From contig NC_040032.1 in assembly GCF_000972845.2 (NCBI RefSeq), positions 21,934,248-21,998,247 on the forward strand: a stretch of 64,000 nucleotides of DNA, in the 5' to 3' direction. Source of the DNA: Larimichthys crocea. Its lineage: Eukaryota > Chordata > Actinopteri > Sciaenidae. The translations under genes were made by a program, and so were the position numbers. The notes below the pieces were generated by a model that saw nothing but the letters and a program-made list of their open reading frames with translations, was not told where the DNA came from and did no database searches. Numbering within the stretch: the stretch's first letter is position 1; every line of letters starts with the position of its first letter. Positions 27,190 to 39,871 of the stretch are shown here, piece by piece.

Positions 27190-27685
27190 ACCACCTCTGG
27201 GGCTGGGAAATGAAGCCAACGCAGAAGTGCTAAAAACTGTTCCTTAAGCTCGGCTGCCTGAGGATGGCTGCAGAAGTGAGTCAGTCTCCAAAAGCCCCCA
27301 TGTTAAAATGTCCAACTTCACAGCAGAAATAAACATGTTTACAGCCTGGTACAAAAAACAGTTTTGGTCTCTATAGCTAAGTTCCCCGTTCATGACAACT
27401 GTACTGAGGGTGATTTTTTTCGTAATTCACCCGTTTAAATTATATTAAGGCTTAAAGTTACGCATAATTAACAGCGAGGCCTCTTTGACTGACAGGTAAG
27501 TGCCGTTACAGATGGCCCCCAGGCGTCATTCGCCCCACCATAGGTCTGCTGTTGATTTTTAGATTAACCAGGAGGTGGAAGAAGTAGTACTGCCAACATA
27601 GCGTTGTCGAGCGCCTCAAATTATGGCGTTTCAGAAATCTGTGGGTGACGTCATTCCTGCTCTGTCCATTCTTTATACTGTCATT
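27190..27685 (-). repeat. dispersed repeat family A, copy 2 (longest)
   Basis: Contains 'gtccaacttcacagcagaaa', 'taaacatgtttacagcctgg', 'aaacagttttggtctctata' and 'actgtactgagggtgatttt'. It then has 'gggtgacgtcattcc' and a terminal 'ctttatactgtcattgg'. It is the reverse complement of the plus-strand copies at 52.8 and 61.3 kb over more than 200 bp. No coding capacity. Confidence 0.65.
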
Positions 27686-28416
27686 GGTTTAGTCCTGCAA
27701 ACTCTGCCCTGGGTTGCATACCAAACCAGATGTTTAAGGACATTTTATAAACCAAATAACTAAATTACTAATTGAGATGATGACAATAGTCATTAGTTGC
27801 AGCCCTACTGTCATCCTCACCTCAAGCTGATCCAGGAACTAATTTTAGTGGATATTGGATTGGATCTGAGAAACCTTTTGAGGCAGTTGCTGTGCGAAAG
27901 AGGGGCAAAACCACTGACTTGGTGAGTGGGTCATTTATCCACTTCAGGTTGTTCTGTCGATCATGTATTGTAGGTGCAACCTCTTTACTGTCAGATTTTC
28001 TCAATCAAAATCATGCTGTATGGCCTAGATTTGCTTAATTCAAGAATAATACGGAAGAAAAATGCGATTCATTCTTAAAGCACTGGAGGAAGAATTCCTG
28101 TTTGTCAAGGAATTGGTCTTCTACTCTCCCATCAAATGTGTTTTTTTCTTTGCCAGTTGGCGTCAAGACAATTACGAGAACATCCTCGTAGTCTTATCAG
28201 AAGTGGTATCAGCTGCAGTTCATGACTCGATGAACATTGTCTCTTAGTGTTTCTCTCCTCTCTGTCTGAGTCCTCGCCAGCTCTGGATGAGGCCTCAGAG
28301 GACGACAGGACCATGTAAACATTCCCAGCCCTCAGAATCTGTCTGTCTGCCGGGGGTGATGCATCTGTCCGGCCCGTTTGTTTACTGGCCGAAGAATGTT
28401 AAGAATATAGGCTTCA

Positions 28417-28420
<4 letters not shown>

Positions 28421-28493
<73 letters not shown>
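28421..28493. repeat. (GT)36 microsatellite, longest in the window
   Basis: 73 bp of uninterrupted GT. It opens spurious ORFs on both strands. Confidence 0.98.
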
Positions 28494-28494
<1 letters not shown>

Positions 28495-29835
28495 TTTCAT
28501 GTCCATGTGACCGTGCACTTAAAAATAGAGAGTGTGGTGGGGGGGGGCACATGGGTGGGGCGGGGTCACAAGTTTTGTTTCCTTCTGTATCGTCCAAATG
28601 TTGTAATGATCCAATGGGATGTGGATCTGGTGAATATTGCAGTGTTTAGTCTACCAATCACCACGGTGACAAAGAGTCTAGGTTTGGTGGTGTGGAGGTG
28701 GAGGCAGAGGGTGGGGGTCAGAGTAGTTAGTGGTGTTGTGGGTCAGGGAGGACTGCACTGCAAAAATATATACATTATTTATACATATATATACGTTCTC
28801 CTGTAATTGTAAGATTGTAGGTTTATTATTACTCATGACTTCACTGCCCACATGAAGTGACACATTTCAAATTAGGAAGGAAACAACAATAAACCATTTT
28901 CTTTTAATAGTAGTGACAGGGAGCTGCCAAGTGTCATAGACATGAGAGTCCAGTGAGGAGTTTAAGGTATTATAAGATACTAAGGTCCAGATTTGTTTCA
29001 ATCTGAGGATGCCTATGTGTGAAGTTGTGCTCTAAAGTCTTCGTCTTTGACTTTTTCTAGTAAAGAAAATGAGAAAATGCGTTCAAAATGATGCACAAGA
29101 TGAGCTTTAAAAAAAACAAAAAACATTTTGTTAAATATTTTGCTCAGTCCAATCCTCAAAGATGTAATCCTCCTAGTGTTATGAAGCATATGGTCTCCAT
29201 ATGAAAAGTGTCATGGGATAACAGCTTTGGTTTCTGGAAGTGAAATCATTCATTCCACTGACTGAAAAATAAGAGAAAAAGATTGAGGTGAGGGCTCCCG
29301 TTTTGTTAGCGCTTGTGCACACAGGTGACACAATGCAGTCAGTGGTTTCACACTATTCCTCTGATCAACAGGCGGCAGTAACATGTCAAGAAACACACTA
29401 ATGCACAGAGAAAGGAAGTGAAGAAGAAGAACTGAGTTCATGAGACCTTCAATAAACTTTTTACAAGGTTTGCAACCCAACTTTAGGTTTATAACACTGC
29501 CTTTTGACCTGATACATGTTATATATCATTATTAATAAATACAAGTAATACAAGTACAATACAGTTACAGTTACTCTGACTTGTTCCATCCCTGGCTACA
29601 ACTGTTGTACTCTACTCTAAATTTTAGAGTAAAATCTGGGTTTCAGAATGTAAAACAAATTCTGCTGGTAGCTCGGTAAAGTACTGGAGCAGGAAAAGTT
29701 GAACATTTTCAGCCGTGGAGGGAAATTTAAAAAACTGGTTTGAAATAGAAATAAGTTCAAACCGTTAAGAACTCCATTATGTGTTCCCAAGTGTGCTGAA
29801 TGTTGTTATGAAAGTGGATAACAGTGACTGTGGGA

Positions 29836-29856
29836 CACACACACACACACACACAC
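29836..29856. repeat. (CA)n microsatellite
   Basis: About ten CA units. Confidence 0.9.
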
Positions 29857-30198
29857 CCTCAGCTGCTCTGGACAGTTTAAACTCCTGCTGACTGTGAAAG
29901 GTAATTTGAGTAAGGCTGCACTCTTACCGTAACACACATCAATTCTCAGCTGCCTGCTGCAGACGTTGGAGCCGCTGCAGGATGTAACGTATTTAGTGAA
30001 TCTCTCGGGATGTTTTAAAAGCTTGAATTTGGTTTGATCGGCTACTTTTGATTTGCTTTAGGCTCTTTTTGCATCAAATATTGAGGTCGCGCGCAGAGCA
30101 GGGACAAAGATGGCGTCTGACAGGCTGAGGAGGACAGTTGAGATGTCAACACTGCTGTAAGATCAAGTTCTTCTACAATCTTTTTAACAGCTTAAATC

Positions 30199-30275
30199 AT
30201 ATATGTATATATATATATATTCTATATATATATTATATATATATATATTTATATATATATATATATTATATAGCC
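30199..30275. repeat. (TA)n tract with interruptions
   Basis: AT-only stretch of about 75 bp; self-complementary, able to extrude a cruciform. Confidence 0.9.
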
Positions 30276-31632
30276 ATATAAAACTTGAATTACTAATTAT
30301 ATATGATATATAATATGGATGCATACTGACAACTTTTTAGCATTTTTACAGTTTTTAGGTTGTCTGGGGTATTAAGATTGAAATCCAAACATTTATCAGT
30401 CCACTAAAACCCTGGTTATTCTTTGTGACAAAAAATACAAAATACAGATATATATAACTCATGTACAAGGACTCACCACTGACAATATTAGATTAGATTT
30501 TGTGTGTTTATTGTTTCTTTAGGCCCAATAAAGTAACTAACTTTTCTTTTCCTAATCATAAACAAGTCCGTAAGGTCGCTGTCCAACACGACAGAGGGAA
30601 AACGACATCCACTCAAGAGTTATAGATCTTATTCACCCTTTCAATGAACCTTGAGTTGCACTTAGAGGCTGTTTCCAGCAGCCGTATATCAAGACTAACA
30701 ACAGTGGAGATTCTCTTCAGAGGAGCCTGGCATGAGTGTAACTCCCAGTACTGCCCCCTAGTGGAAAACAGGTTAGATGGCCTTAGACACTGTTACTCCA
30801 CAAAAACTGCTGTAAATCTATTACTGCTTTTGTTAATACTACTTCATCCACTGTTTCATAATTATGACAGTCACGTTTAGGCTGCAGCTAATAATATTTT
30901 CTATTGATTTATTTGATAATGTTTTAATTGTTCAATCTATAAAATGCCAGGAAATGGACAAAAGATGCACATTATAAGCTCCCAGAGTCTCTTTAACAGT
31001 CTTGTTTAGTCACGGCAACAAACTCATTTTCCGTTTACAATTATATAAAACAGAAAAAAGCACCAAATCCTCACTTTTGTGAATTTGAAACCATAAATGT
31101 TCCAGATTCGATAAATGGCTTAAACAATCGACTGTTTGCAGTTGATTCTCGATCGATTCATTACTTCATTTTATGTTGACATATAATCTCTGATGTGACT
31201 GTCAAACGATGTAACAGGCTTTATTTAGAATGAGGAGGGGAAACAAAACACTGACTATATTTATATGCACATTAATTTTCTGATTTTTCTGACCAGAATC
31301 AAATACAGATTTCATACTGATGACGTAAACAGAATATTTCATTACCGAATGCAGATGAAGACATGTTGGATATCACCTGATATTATTCAGGTTTTAGGAA
31401 CATTTTTTGAACATTTATATAGGGCATTCAGAATATGCATCTCATTTAGGGTTTCAACTGAAGTTTGAGCTACACGGCATCGTTCCTGTCAGCTCTGTAC
31501 ATTGTACACAAACCAACTAGCCATGGCTGGTGTAGAGGTACACGCACAAAAGAAAAGCTCATATTTCTGGTCAGAAGGAGAAACATACCTACTTTCAAAC
31601 ATTAAGAAAGAGGTGGATAACAACAGGTTTTT

Positions 31633-31634
<2 letters not shown>

Positions 31635-31668
<34 letters not shown>

Positions 31669-31690
31669 ATTATATATATATATACATATA
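31635..31690. repeat. (TA)n microsatellite
   Basis: About 26 TA units with a CTAT interruption. Confidence 0.95.
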
Positions 31691-33847
31691 TTGTGCATGT
31701 AAGCGTAGTAAGTGAGACAACAAAGTTATTTAAAGTGACTGAATTCAACCGCTCAGCAGAACTTTCTGGAGGAGAGAGTCTTCAGTCTTGCTGCTGTCCG
31801 GTGTGTTCGCTGATGTTCAGGCCCTCCGCTATCTGAATGACAAGGTTCAGTAATCAAAGAATTTGTTGACCTTCCCTCCCGTCTCCTACTGCTACGCCTC
31901 CCATTCCTCTAATTTGTCTGTATGTCTTACAGGGCAAGTAACTAATGCAGTTAGAAGGAAACTTAAAGAAGCCTGCTTTATGTTTTCTGCGCCGTATCAA
32001 ACAGTGGATTCATGTTGAATCGACTGTTTCTCTAAAATGTTCCCTGCTGCTGTTTTTGACTGATTGTATTCATCAGTGATTTGGTGACTCATGGTTTACT
32101 CAACCATCCTTCCATATTTCTGAAACAGAACACCACCATCACAGTTTTGTTTTCGGGCTGAAAACCTGGTTAGTTAAGAGGTCGAGGTGGATTGTTGGGT
32201 GTACAAAGTGACTTGAACAGCAGAGACTTTGCTGATTACATCCCATGTCCCACCAGTAGTCCAGTTTGGTTTCTTTTTCATTACGATGGTGATCTTTCTG
32301 TGACCTAAACCAGAGAAACATGGGGCTCCAGAGCGGCTCTTTATCCCATCTCCAGTGGTTCCATGTGGCATTGACAAAAAATTAAATGGAAAATAATTGT
32401 GATTTTTTTAACATTTTTATTTTTAAATTTGTAAAAATGTGTAGCCATTACAAAAATTACATTTAAAAAAAGTTTAACATTTGGTCCAATGTTACTTAAT
32501 TTAATAGCATGTGTACCACCAATGCTGCTTGCTGACCAGTATGCTTGATACTGTATGTGTAGAGAAATTTGCATTTTAAGGCTCCAGATGTTATTTCTGG
32601 AAAGAGATGTCACAAAAAAATGTTTGCCAAATATCATTTTTCAAATACTTTTAATTTGTAATGTGGTAAAAAAAAATGTTAATTTTAATTGAACTAACCC
32701 TTCAAGCACTTCTCTGCTGTTCCAACACTTCAGTACAGATGACAAACTTTCAGAGCACAGTGTCACGATGCTAGTTTGTCTGCCAAATGGTGAAAAAGTA
32801 AAAGATGTGGCAGCTCATGTGGATGTTAGCTCCTTCCGGAGATTTTTTTTAGAGCATTCATGAATGCAGAAACTCGCCACTGAAACCAGAGCTAAAATAA
32901 TTTTTGGGTTAACAGCTCTTTAAGACATAGTAATTCACCAAATGTAAAGAAAACTACCACTCAAGCGCATACACACTCCCCCCTCTGATTTGAATAGACA
33001 GTGAGACACTAAGATCACGGAGGGATCAGATAATTCTTGCCCCTTTGCCCCTGATCTCTGCCTCCCCTGCACACGCCATCACCAACCTCCACCTATCCGT
33101 CTCTCACTATCAGCTGCTCCCTGCTGCCGTTGTTTTCAGAGGTCAGAGCTGTTTGTTTGCTCGGAGGCCCGTCGTCTGATAGCCTGTGTCGGACTACGCC
33201 TGCCCCTCACACCCCATCTTAACCTGAGCCCCTATCAGCCGACTCCCCGGCAACTCCAACCTTGTCTTTTAAAAGGAACACTTCCCCCTGGAAATTATGG
33301 AGAGACTCTGGCAGATAGACGGCGTCTCTATCTGTCATGGAGGAAAGCTCAGGACAGACAGGATGACAGGCTCTGGCAGATACTACAGGTTCAAATGCAT
33401 CTCATGACTTCCTTCCATCTTAGGGTTCACTCATTAAGTATAAGGCTAATCCCTTTCAGTTTTTTTAGTTTCCACTAAAAGAATTTTTTTTTTTTTAAAG
33501 GAGCAGATAAATGTTGCTGATTTTCAAGAATTTTTAATCCCCTCACATCCATTGAATGTTTCCAGCTGCAAGAGGACATTGTAGTTTACAGGAAACTATG
33601 TCAGGAACCTTTTGTGGTGAGGTAGACTTGAAAATCATTCCTTAGCAGAGAGCAAAGAGAAAGATTTGAGAGAAAACACAAATGAGCTGCTCACTATGTA
33701 ACTCAATCCCTCTTCTTCCGTGAGTAAAACAAGATTAAGAGTCTACCGCCATGCTCGTGACTCTGTGAGCCTGCACAGTGGTGCTTTGAGCTAAATGCTA
33801 ACATCAGCATACTAATGCGACATTGTTGACATGTTGATGACAGTCTT

Positions 33848-34082
33848 AAAGGTCCGGTGTGTAGGATTTCGTGTCTCTAGTGGTGAAGCTGTGGATTGCA
33901 ACCGACTGAATGCACCTTGTGTTACCCTTCCAGTTTCCAAGTGTTTAGGAGAAACGGTGATTAAAAAAGAAAGGTTGTATCTAGAGCCAGCTACTGTAGA
34001 AACGTGGTGGTGCAACATGGTGTAAAAACAACAAAAATGATTATTTGTTGGCAATTATACACTAATAAAAACATAGCTCAAA
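33848..34082 (+). mobile_element. second, 3'-truncated copy of the same MITE family
   Basis: Starts AAAGGTCCGGTGTGTAGGAT, then 'ctctagtggtgaagctgtgg' and 'ttgcaaccgactgaatgcac', which match the reverse complement of the right half of the element at 897-1276. It ends near 'ttatacactaataaaaacat' and lacks the second inverted repeat. No TSD was identified. Confidence 0.65.
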
Positions 34083-34273
34083 TATAGTTAGGATTCCAGG
34101 CATGAAATTGCCCAGTGTGGCCCAATGAGCAAGCACACAAGAGACTTACGCCGGTTGAGCCCTCTGCTAACTTAAATGGGTATAATTTAATTGTACAGCT
34201 CTTCTAGAATTTCCAAATGTTATGTGATAGTGAAAATAGTCATTTTGGGTTTTGATGCTCAAAATAATATATA

Positions 34274-34605
34274 CAGTCGTCCCTCGCTATAACGTGGTTC
34301 ACTTTTGGCTGTTTCGCGGATTACTTTAGTGTAATTTTGCTTTTTTTTACAGCGTACTGTACAGTATGAACGCGCATTGTGTTCTGCGTCCTAAATTGGC
34401 TAAGGGAGAACCGCACATGTGTTCTGTGTCCTGATTAACTAAGGGAGTACAGTACAAAATGCGTGTAAAAAGGTGTATAAAAGTGTGTGGTTAGGGGTTT
34501 TATGGCCTTAAAACATGTATAATAATTGTAAAACTTACTTCACAGATTTCATTTATTGCGGATTATTTTTAGAACGTATCCCCCACGATAAACGAGGGAC
34601 CACTG
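34274..34605. mobile_element. Tigger/pogo-like MITE with TA target duplication
   Basis: A 332-bp element flanked by TA on both sides. Its ends are inverted repeats: CAGTCGTCCCTCGCTATAAC at the left, and at the right the reverse complement CAGTGGTCCCTCGTTTATCG. This terminus is typical of pogo/Tigger-type Tc1-mariner elements. The interior has no transposase ORF. It has an internal direct repeat, 'gtgttctgcgtcctaa' and 'gtgttctgtgtcctga', near 34,379 and 34,420. Confidence 0.8.
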
Positions 34606-36699
34606 TACACCATTTTACAGCTGCTTCTTTCACAATGTAAAGCTTCTTTTTGGGCCAGTGTGCATCACACGATGGATGCCTTTGCTGTTATTACGCTGTT
34701 TGGCCACTATGTCAAAGCCTGGCTTCAACTGACTGAAGTGACTTCAAAGCCTGGCTGGCACTCGTCCTGGTGCCTTGCTATAACCCACACCACTAACATG
34801 GCAGCTGGAAACGACACAAGGTTACACACTACAAACTGCAAAATGTTTCTTTCTGTGAGTGCAAGTGAGTCATAAAAACCTGTTGACAAAAGTTACCAGT
34901 GCAGTGGGAAAAACACAACCTGTTACTGCCATAAAATCAACAAATAATTTTACAGAAATGACTGTCAGCATTGTGAATAAAACTAATAAGAAATAAAATA
35001 TGACCATACTATACAAAGAAACATAAGGATTTAAGAAAATATATTTGACAGTGAATACCAAAACAATAAAAATGACTTCCCTCAGTTGTGCTCATTTATT
35101 CAATATCTCGAAACAATAAAAAATGACACAAATCCCCATTTTGAGCTTCCAGAGACCTCCCTCACCTCAGCACAGAGTCATCTGGCTCGTTCTGGCTGGA
35201 AATGCAACAGTCCGTGTGACCACAGGAGAAAGAAAAAAACAAAAAAAAACCTGTGATAAAATTACTCTCCCAACACTGGATCAAACCCAGCAGGGAGGGG
35301 AGTGCCAACCACCTGATTAAGCAACATGGAGGAAATGAGAGCAGCAAAGGGGACCATTTTCTTCAGGAGTGGGAAGGAAAACCCCAGAAGAAAGAAAGGG
35401 AGTGGATGAACGAAAGGGAGGGCGAGGGGGTTGTAGGTGGGATAAGCTGTGTACATATGTGTGTTTGGGTGGGGAGGGGGTGTTGGAGGGTGTGCGGGGG
35501 GTTAAAGTCACAGATTTTAAATCAGTTCTTTGGCCTTTAACGGGCGCAACAGAAGCCCAGTATGAGAGAGCAGAACAAAGAGGGCAGCAGTGGCCTCGAC
35601 CAATTAACATTCCTGCAGCCTTTATGAGCCGCCTGGACCCGCCCCTTCACTCACACCTCATAAAAGTCACAAACATCAATTCTTGCAAACCATAACTGTC
35701 ATTATAATCCCATTAAAAACAACCCACTGAGCAATTTACAGTGAACACCGGGGCCAAGTGTGCCAGCAGAGGGGTGGGATATCGCCTTGGCTGGAACGCA
35801 AACCGGACTAAACAAATGGGAACGTTTATTGGGAGTAATTTGACAAAATATGACATGATAGTGACTCCATGAACAGAAATGAGGTTAAATCTATTCTCCT
35901 CCATCTTCTTTTAAATGTAATGGGTCTTGGAAAACATCTAAGCTGAGTGCATGGTACAGATGTTGTTATTTAAAGCTGTGTTACTGGATTTGTGGCCACT
36001 AGATGGCAAAAATTCACCAAGAAAGCAGACAAAATGACACCCACCGCTGCAGGTTCTCAGCTGCTAAATGCTACACGTTTTCCCACCAGCCACTTACTAA
36101 CTTTGTCTGTCTGCCGCAGATAGTGTACGGCCAGTTTTCAGACAAGTTTTGCTGGAAGCTGAAGTTGGTAAACTGCCAAAAAAGTTATATAATAAAGATA
36201 ATCTCTCTGATCTCCTCTCAACACAGGTCAATCACAGCTGTGCTACAACAGGTAACAGTAATAGGTGACAACAGATTGTGATTTGTTTGATCATTCAATC
36301 ATTTATTTGGTGTTGCCAGCACAAATGGTTCTATGACTGGGACTGCATGGTTGCCAAGCAACATTTAAACATTTTAGTGCTACTTTGTGTAGGTCTACAT
36401 GTTACCAAAGGCCAGCTGCTTTGTGTCATGTATGCATTCAGGGAAATAAGAGTCTGTTGACTGTCACTTTGGTGTATAAGTCCTTTTTCTGATAAATACA
36501 AACATGATTAATATTATCAGAAAGTAGGTGCGCTCTCTTCAGCACCAAACAGGAAGCAGGACTTACTTTGATAATGCAAAATACTCTCTCACACACAATA
36601 GAAGGCACTTCGTTTGGCATTTCTCTGATCCACCAACCACTTCCATTAAAGTGGTGCAGCTAATCAAAGGTTAAAGTCACATCCTGTTTTTTTCAGTCA
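34606..36699. other. intergenic; no gene seen
   Basis: A 'cttcaactgactgaagtgac' dyad near 34,723, then a purine-rich stretch at 35,330-35,500. A complex block at 35,520-35,900 ('tttacagtgaacaccggggc') is a candidate conserved non-coding element. Confidence 0.35.
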
Positions 36700-36882
36700 G
36701 CGAAGTGCCAAAATGCAGTTCCTCCAACCGGCTACAACTAAAGGACAAGTCAGAAATAAACATGTTGACAGTCTGGAACAAAAAATGATTTTGGTCTCGA
36801 CACTGAGCTTCACAATGGTTTTTCAGAAACCTATGGGTGACGTCACTGAGACTACATTCATGATTTACACAGTCTATGGTTG
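36700..36882 (-). repeat. dispersed repeat family A, copy 3
   Basis: Shares 'gtcagaaataaacatgttga', 'cagtctggaacaaaaaatga' and 'ttttggtctcgacactgagc' with copy 2. It ends 'ctatgggtgacgtcactgag' and 'tttacacagtctatgg', a terminus seen on other copies of the family. It directly abuts the LINE-derived tail that begins at 36,888. Confidence 0.6.
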
Positions 36883-36887
36883 AGACG

Positions 36888-37085
36888 TCTCCCGTCCTGG
36901 GAGAGGGATCCCTCCTCTGTGGCTCTTCCTGAGGTTTCTTCCACCTTTTTTCCCTGTTAAAGGGTCTAAGGGTCTAAGAACAGAGGGTGTCACTCCCTGT
37001 ACAGATTGTAAAGCCCTCTGAGGAAAATGTACTTTGTGACTTTGGGCTATACAAATAAAATCTGATTTGATTTGATTTGATTTGA
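36888..37085 (+). mobile_element. LINE-derived 3' tail with (TTTGA)n end
   Basis: Reads 'ctcccgtcctgggagaggg', 'tcctgaggtttcttccacc', 'ttccctgttaaagggtc', 'acagattgtaaagccctctg', 'ggctatacaaataaaatctg', then a TTTGA tandem. This block order is the 3' end of an L2/CR1-clade type LINE or a SINE borrowing that tail. It is heavily 5'-truncated and its insertion is in plus orientation. Confidence 0.7.
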
Positions 37086-38267
37086 ACTCATTTGTTGAGG
37101 CTTCTTGTGATTAACTGGGGGTGAACAAAATTACAGAAACATGGCATCAAAAAGATATTAATCCGTCTCTATCATGTCTATCCCATGGTTTCCTCTGAGT
37201 AGGAAGGAAAACAACTAATTGTGTAATTATGTAATTTGGTTATACTATCAAAGAAAACAAGAATTTCACAGAGAGAAAAGCTCAGTTTGAATCAAACTAA
37301 CTACTTATCCATCATCATGGATTTTTTTGTTCCCTATATGTGCTGATTGTATACTTGCCTGTGGACATATTTCAGACTTTTCTGCACTGACTACCAATAA
37401 ATCATAATACGAGGGACGTTTTTGAGTGCCACTTAGCAGTATCAAAACAAATCTGAGTGTCCTCATATTCAGTAATGAGATTTCAAAGCAACATAAGACA
37501 ACTTACAGAGACACTAAGCATCACTGGTCCGATGCACTGTGACCCCAACTGGCCTCAACTGTATTGGCTCATTGTCAAGTGTGTGGCTCCCTCTAGCTGA
37601 GGCTTTATATTACTATTTAAAGGTGGTTTGTTTTTTCTGCATTATGACCTTCTTTTTTTTGCTTTCTTTTAACAGCCTTTTGTATGATTATGCAAAGAAA
37701 AAACAGTATACTGTCTTCAATAACTATTTTTTTATTTACAATAATTATTGAAAGGTTGGCATATTCAGTGTGACATTAGTGAACATGAACTAAAATCAAA
37801 TAAAAGTAAAATGTCAAAATATCAATAAAACTAGGATAGCAACTAGGCTTACTAGAATTTTTTTATATAAAATAAAACTTTTATTATTAGAATTATTATT
37901 TATTATTATAATTAATAAACTTTTATTGCATCACTCTATGTTTAATTTATTGCAAACCAATTTTAATTGTAGACCAGATATACTGGATATTAGCAAAAAT
38001 AAAACAATACAAGCATATACAACATCTATAAAGTAGGATGACTGATGAAGTTATGTTGTGTGAGTAATTACAGAACCAAACAGGAAGAATATTCATTGGT
38101 TAATTGGTTAATAAATGCTAATTGGTTCTTATCCTCTCTCCTTAATATATTCGTTTTACAGTCACACATTCATGGCGAGAGTTTTTCACTCAGTGGCACG
38201 AGCACTTCAAGCTCTATATGGCACTAGTCAGTAGTTATAACATGATAGTAACAGCCAAAGCAGGTTG
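37086..38267. other. intergenic; 3' flank of the PLAC8-like gene
   Basis: Very AT-rich, no gene seen. A TTATTATTA-rich tract lies at 37,860-37,925. Confidence 0.45.
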
Positions 38268-38273
38268 TTTATT
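38268..38273 (-). terminator. polyadenylation signal AATAAA of the PLAC8-like gene
   Basis: AATAAA on the minus strand, about 48 nt after the stop codon at 38321. It is the first such hexamer downstream and would give a very short 3' UTR. The choice of this site is inferred from position only. Confidence 0.5.
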
Positions 38274-38320
38274 GAAATACATGCAGCCCTGGTGCTGTCA
38301 ACGAGCAGCGAGAGATGTGT

Positions 38321-39244
38321 TCATGTGTTCTTGGCGCTGACTAGAACCACTTGGATTTTTCTTCTTCTCATCTCTCTGGACATCTGACACCAGCTGCAGG
38401 ACAAGCAGCAGGCAGCGTACAGACAGTCCTTACACATGGTGCCCTTCAGATGAAATACAGCAACGTCAGGTCAACAGACAGGTGAACAATGGGATCTTAC
38501 ACAGGTGTTTGTTTAGTGATTCTTTAGCCTCAAATGTTTCATTTGTAGCCATGAAATCAGACTCAGACTGTCCTCACAGGGACAATCAGTTATTCTAAGG
38601 TTAAACAAAGGTTTCCCAACTCCTTACAAAGAAAGGAAAAGACCAGCGGACCTTTAACTGTGCTCATAACTAATTATTTTGCTATAAATACATAAATCAC
38701 ACATTGCTACAGTCAAAGAAGTCTACAAATGATTTATTTTGAATGTTTGGTGGGTGATTTGTCCCCTTTCCTCTCTATAGAACTGCACCTGTAGTGTTAA
38801 AGGTCATAATATTACTGACTGGGAGATCTTTTTGTCTTACTTTGATGCCATAGCGCTGCCGCATGCTGACCCTCATGGACATGGTGGTGACAGGGATCAT
38901 GCCGAACATGTCCAGCAGGGGGAGACAGAGACACTGACCATAGGCCTTAGTAGTTTTACAGGCGAAGCATGGACAGCACCAGAAAGCAAAGCAACCTGAA
39001 CCAGGAAGATAGATACACAGAAAATCAGCACACGGAACAACACAGATAATGATACAAGATAGACCTACAAACACATAATCAAGTACACAACCACTACCAT
39101 GATTGACAGTAATGAGTTACAGTTTCAGAGACACTTACACTCAGGCATGTCTTGACAGCAGTCACATATCCCCGATCCCCACTCATCTGAGTCCCGGGCC
39201 TCCATCACAGGCTGAGGCTGCTTGATGACCAATGTGGAAGACAT
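38321..39244 (-). CDS. PLAC8/onzin/cornifelin-family small cysteine-rich protein, three coding exons
   Basis: Coding exons in transcript order: 39244-39139, 38995-38841, 38443-38321. Introns are 143 and 397 bp with GT-AG ends (donors gtaagt and gtaaga), and the CDS is 384 nt (127 aa). The protein has a short polar N-terminus (1-20), then the family pattern: WGSGICDCC near 22-30, a hydrophobic cysteine-rich stretch CCFAFWCCPCFAC (36-48), GQCLC (55-59), the RQRYGIKG turn (81-88), CKDC (91-94) and CCLSCSWCQMSRE (99-111). Length and cysteine layout fit PLAC8 (about 115 aa). Known members are linked to cell differentiation, immunity and, in fish, pronephros development; the biochemical role is unsettled. 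I cannot tell which fish paralogue this is. An upstream acceptor at 39253-39254 (cctttag) shows that the start exon has an 8-nt 5' UTR part. The ATG context (ATCATGT, A at -3) is acceptable. Confidence 0.92.
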
Positions 39245-39603
39245 GATGGAGTCTAAAGGGGGAAACTGGAGTTACACGTTTGATAATAACAAGCATACAC
39301 AAAGTGCCAACAATGAATCCATGTAGCCCGGTGATACCCATGTTACAACACTGAAACAAAACAACGACAAAATATTTACTTAACTTTGCAGTTTTAGTGG
39401 AAAACATTCAAAATTTTAGCGGGGGATTTGATGATTATTTATTTTTGTGGTGTTTTGGTGAACGCTTGTTTGAAACTGTCAAAAAATACAATAAAAAAGG
39501 AATCAAATAGCAAACTGAGGCCATAGTATTGAGATTTTCTTTAGTTTTTGGAGCACCAATATTCCAGTTTGTGGATGCACCTTTCTTGCATTTGGTCAAA
39601 TCA

Positions 39604-39871
39604 TATCATTACTGTAAATCATGGGAGTGATTACTGCAAGACATGGTGATCTATGTACTTCCTCATAGCTTCCTCTGTATCTTAAAACATTGTGTACTTG
39701 ATTATTTGTTTGTAGGCCTATCTTATCTGTGTTGTTCCGTGTGCTGATTTTCTGTGTATCTATTTTCCTGGTTCAGGTTGCTTTGCTTTCTCGTGCTGTC
39801 CATGCTTCGCCTGTAAAACTACCAAGGCCTACGGTCAGTGTCTCTGTCTCCCCCTGCTGGACATATTCGGC
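39604..39871 (+). pseudogene. inverted partial copy of PLAC8-like exon 2 and its preceding intron
   Basis: Positions 39777-39871 on the plus strand match the first 95 nt of coding exon 2 of the minus-strand PLAC8-like gene with four substitutions (Trp to Ser, Met to Ile, and two silent changes). The homology continues upstream through the acceptor (ttcctggttcag) and the intron to about 39690. It goes on more weakly to about 39604, with an insertion and a 7-bp deletion. The match ends abruptly after TTCGGC. The reading frame stays open for a few more codons and then meets a donor-like gtaagc at about 39887. No copy of exon 1 or exon 3 was seen beside it, so I call it a fragment. It lies inside the presumed first intron of the PLAC8-like gene in opposite orientation. 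Confidence 0.8.

Larger units (their letters stand above)
27686..33847. other. intergenic; no gene seen
   Basis: AT-rich with three large microsatellites. The block at about 33,000-33,400 is balanced and complex, including 'cagatagacggcgtctctat' and a repeated 'ctctggcagata' at 33,307 and 33,371. It is a possible regulatory element. Confidence 0.35.

Noticed and set aside
28287..28649. 120-codon ORF through the GT microsatellite
   Set aside because: The open frame is created by 73 bp of GT repeat.
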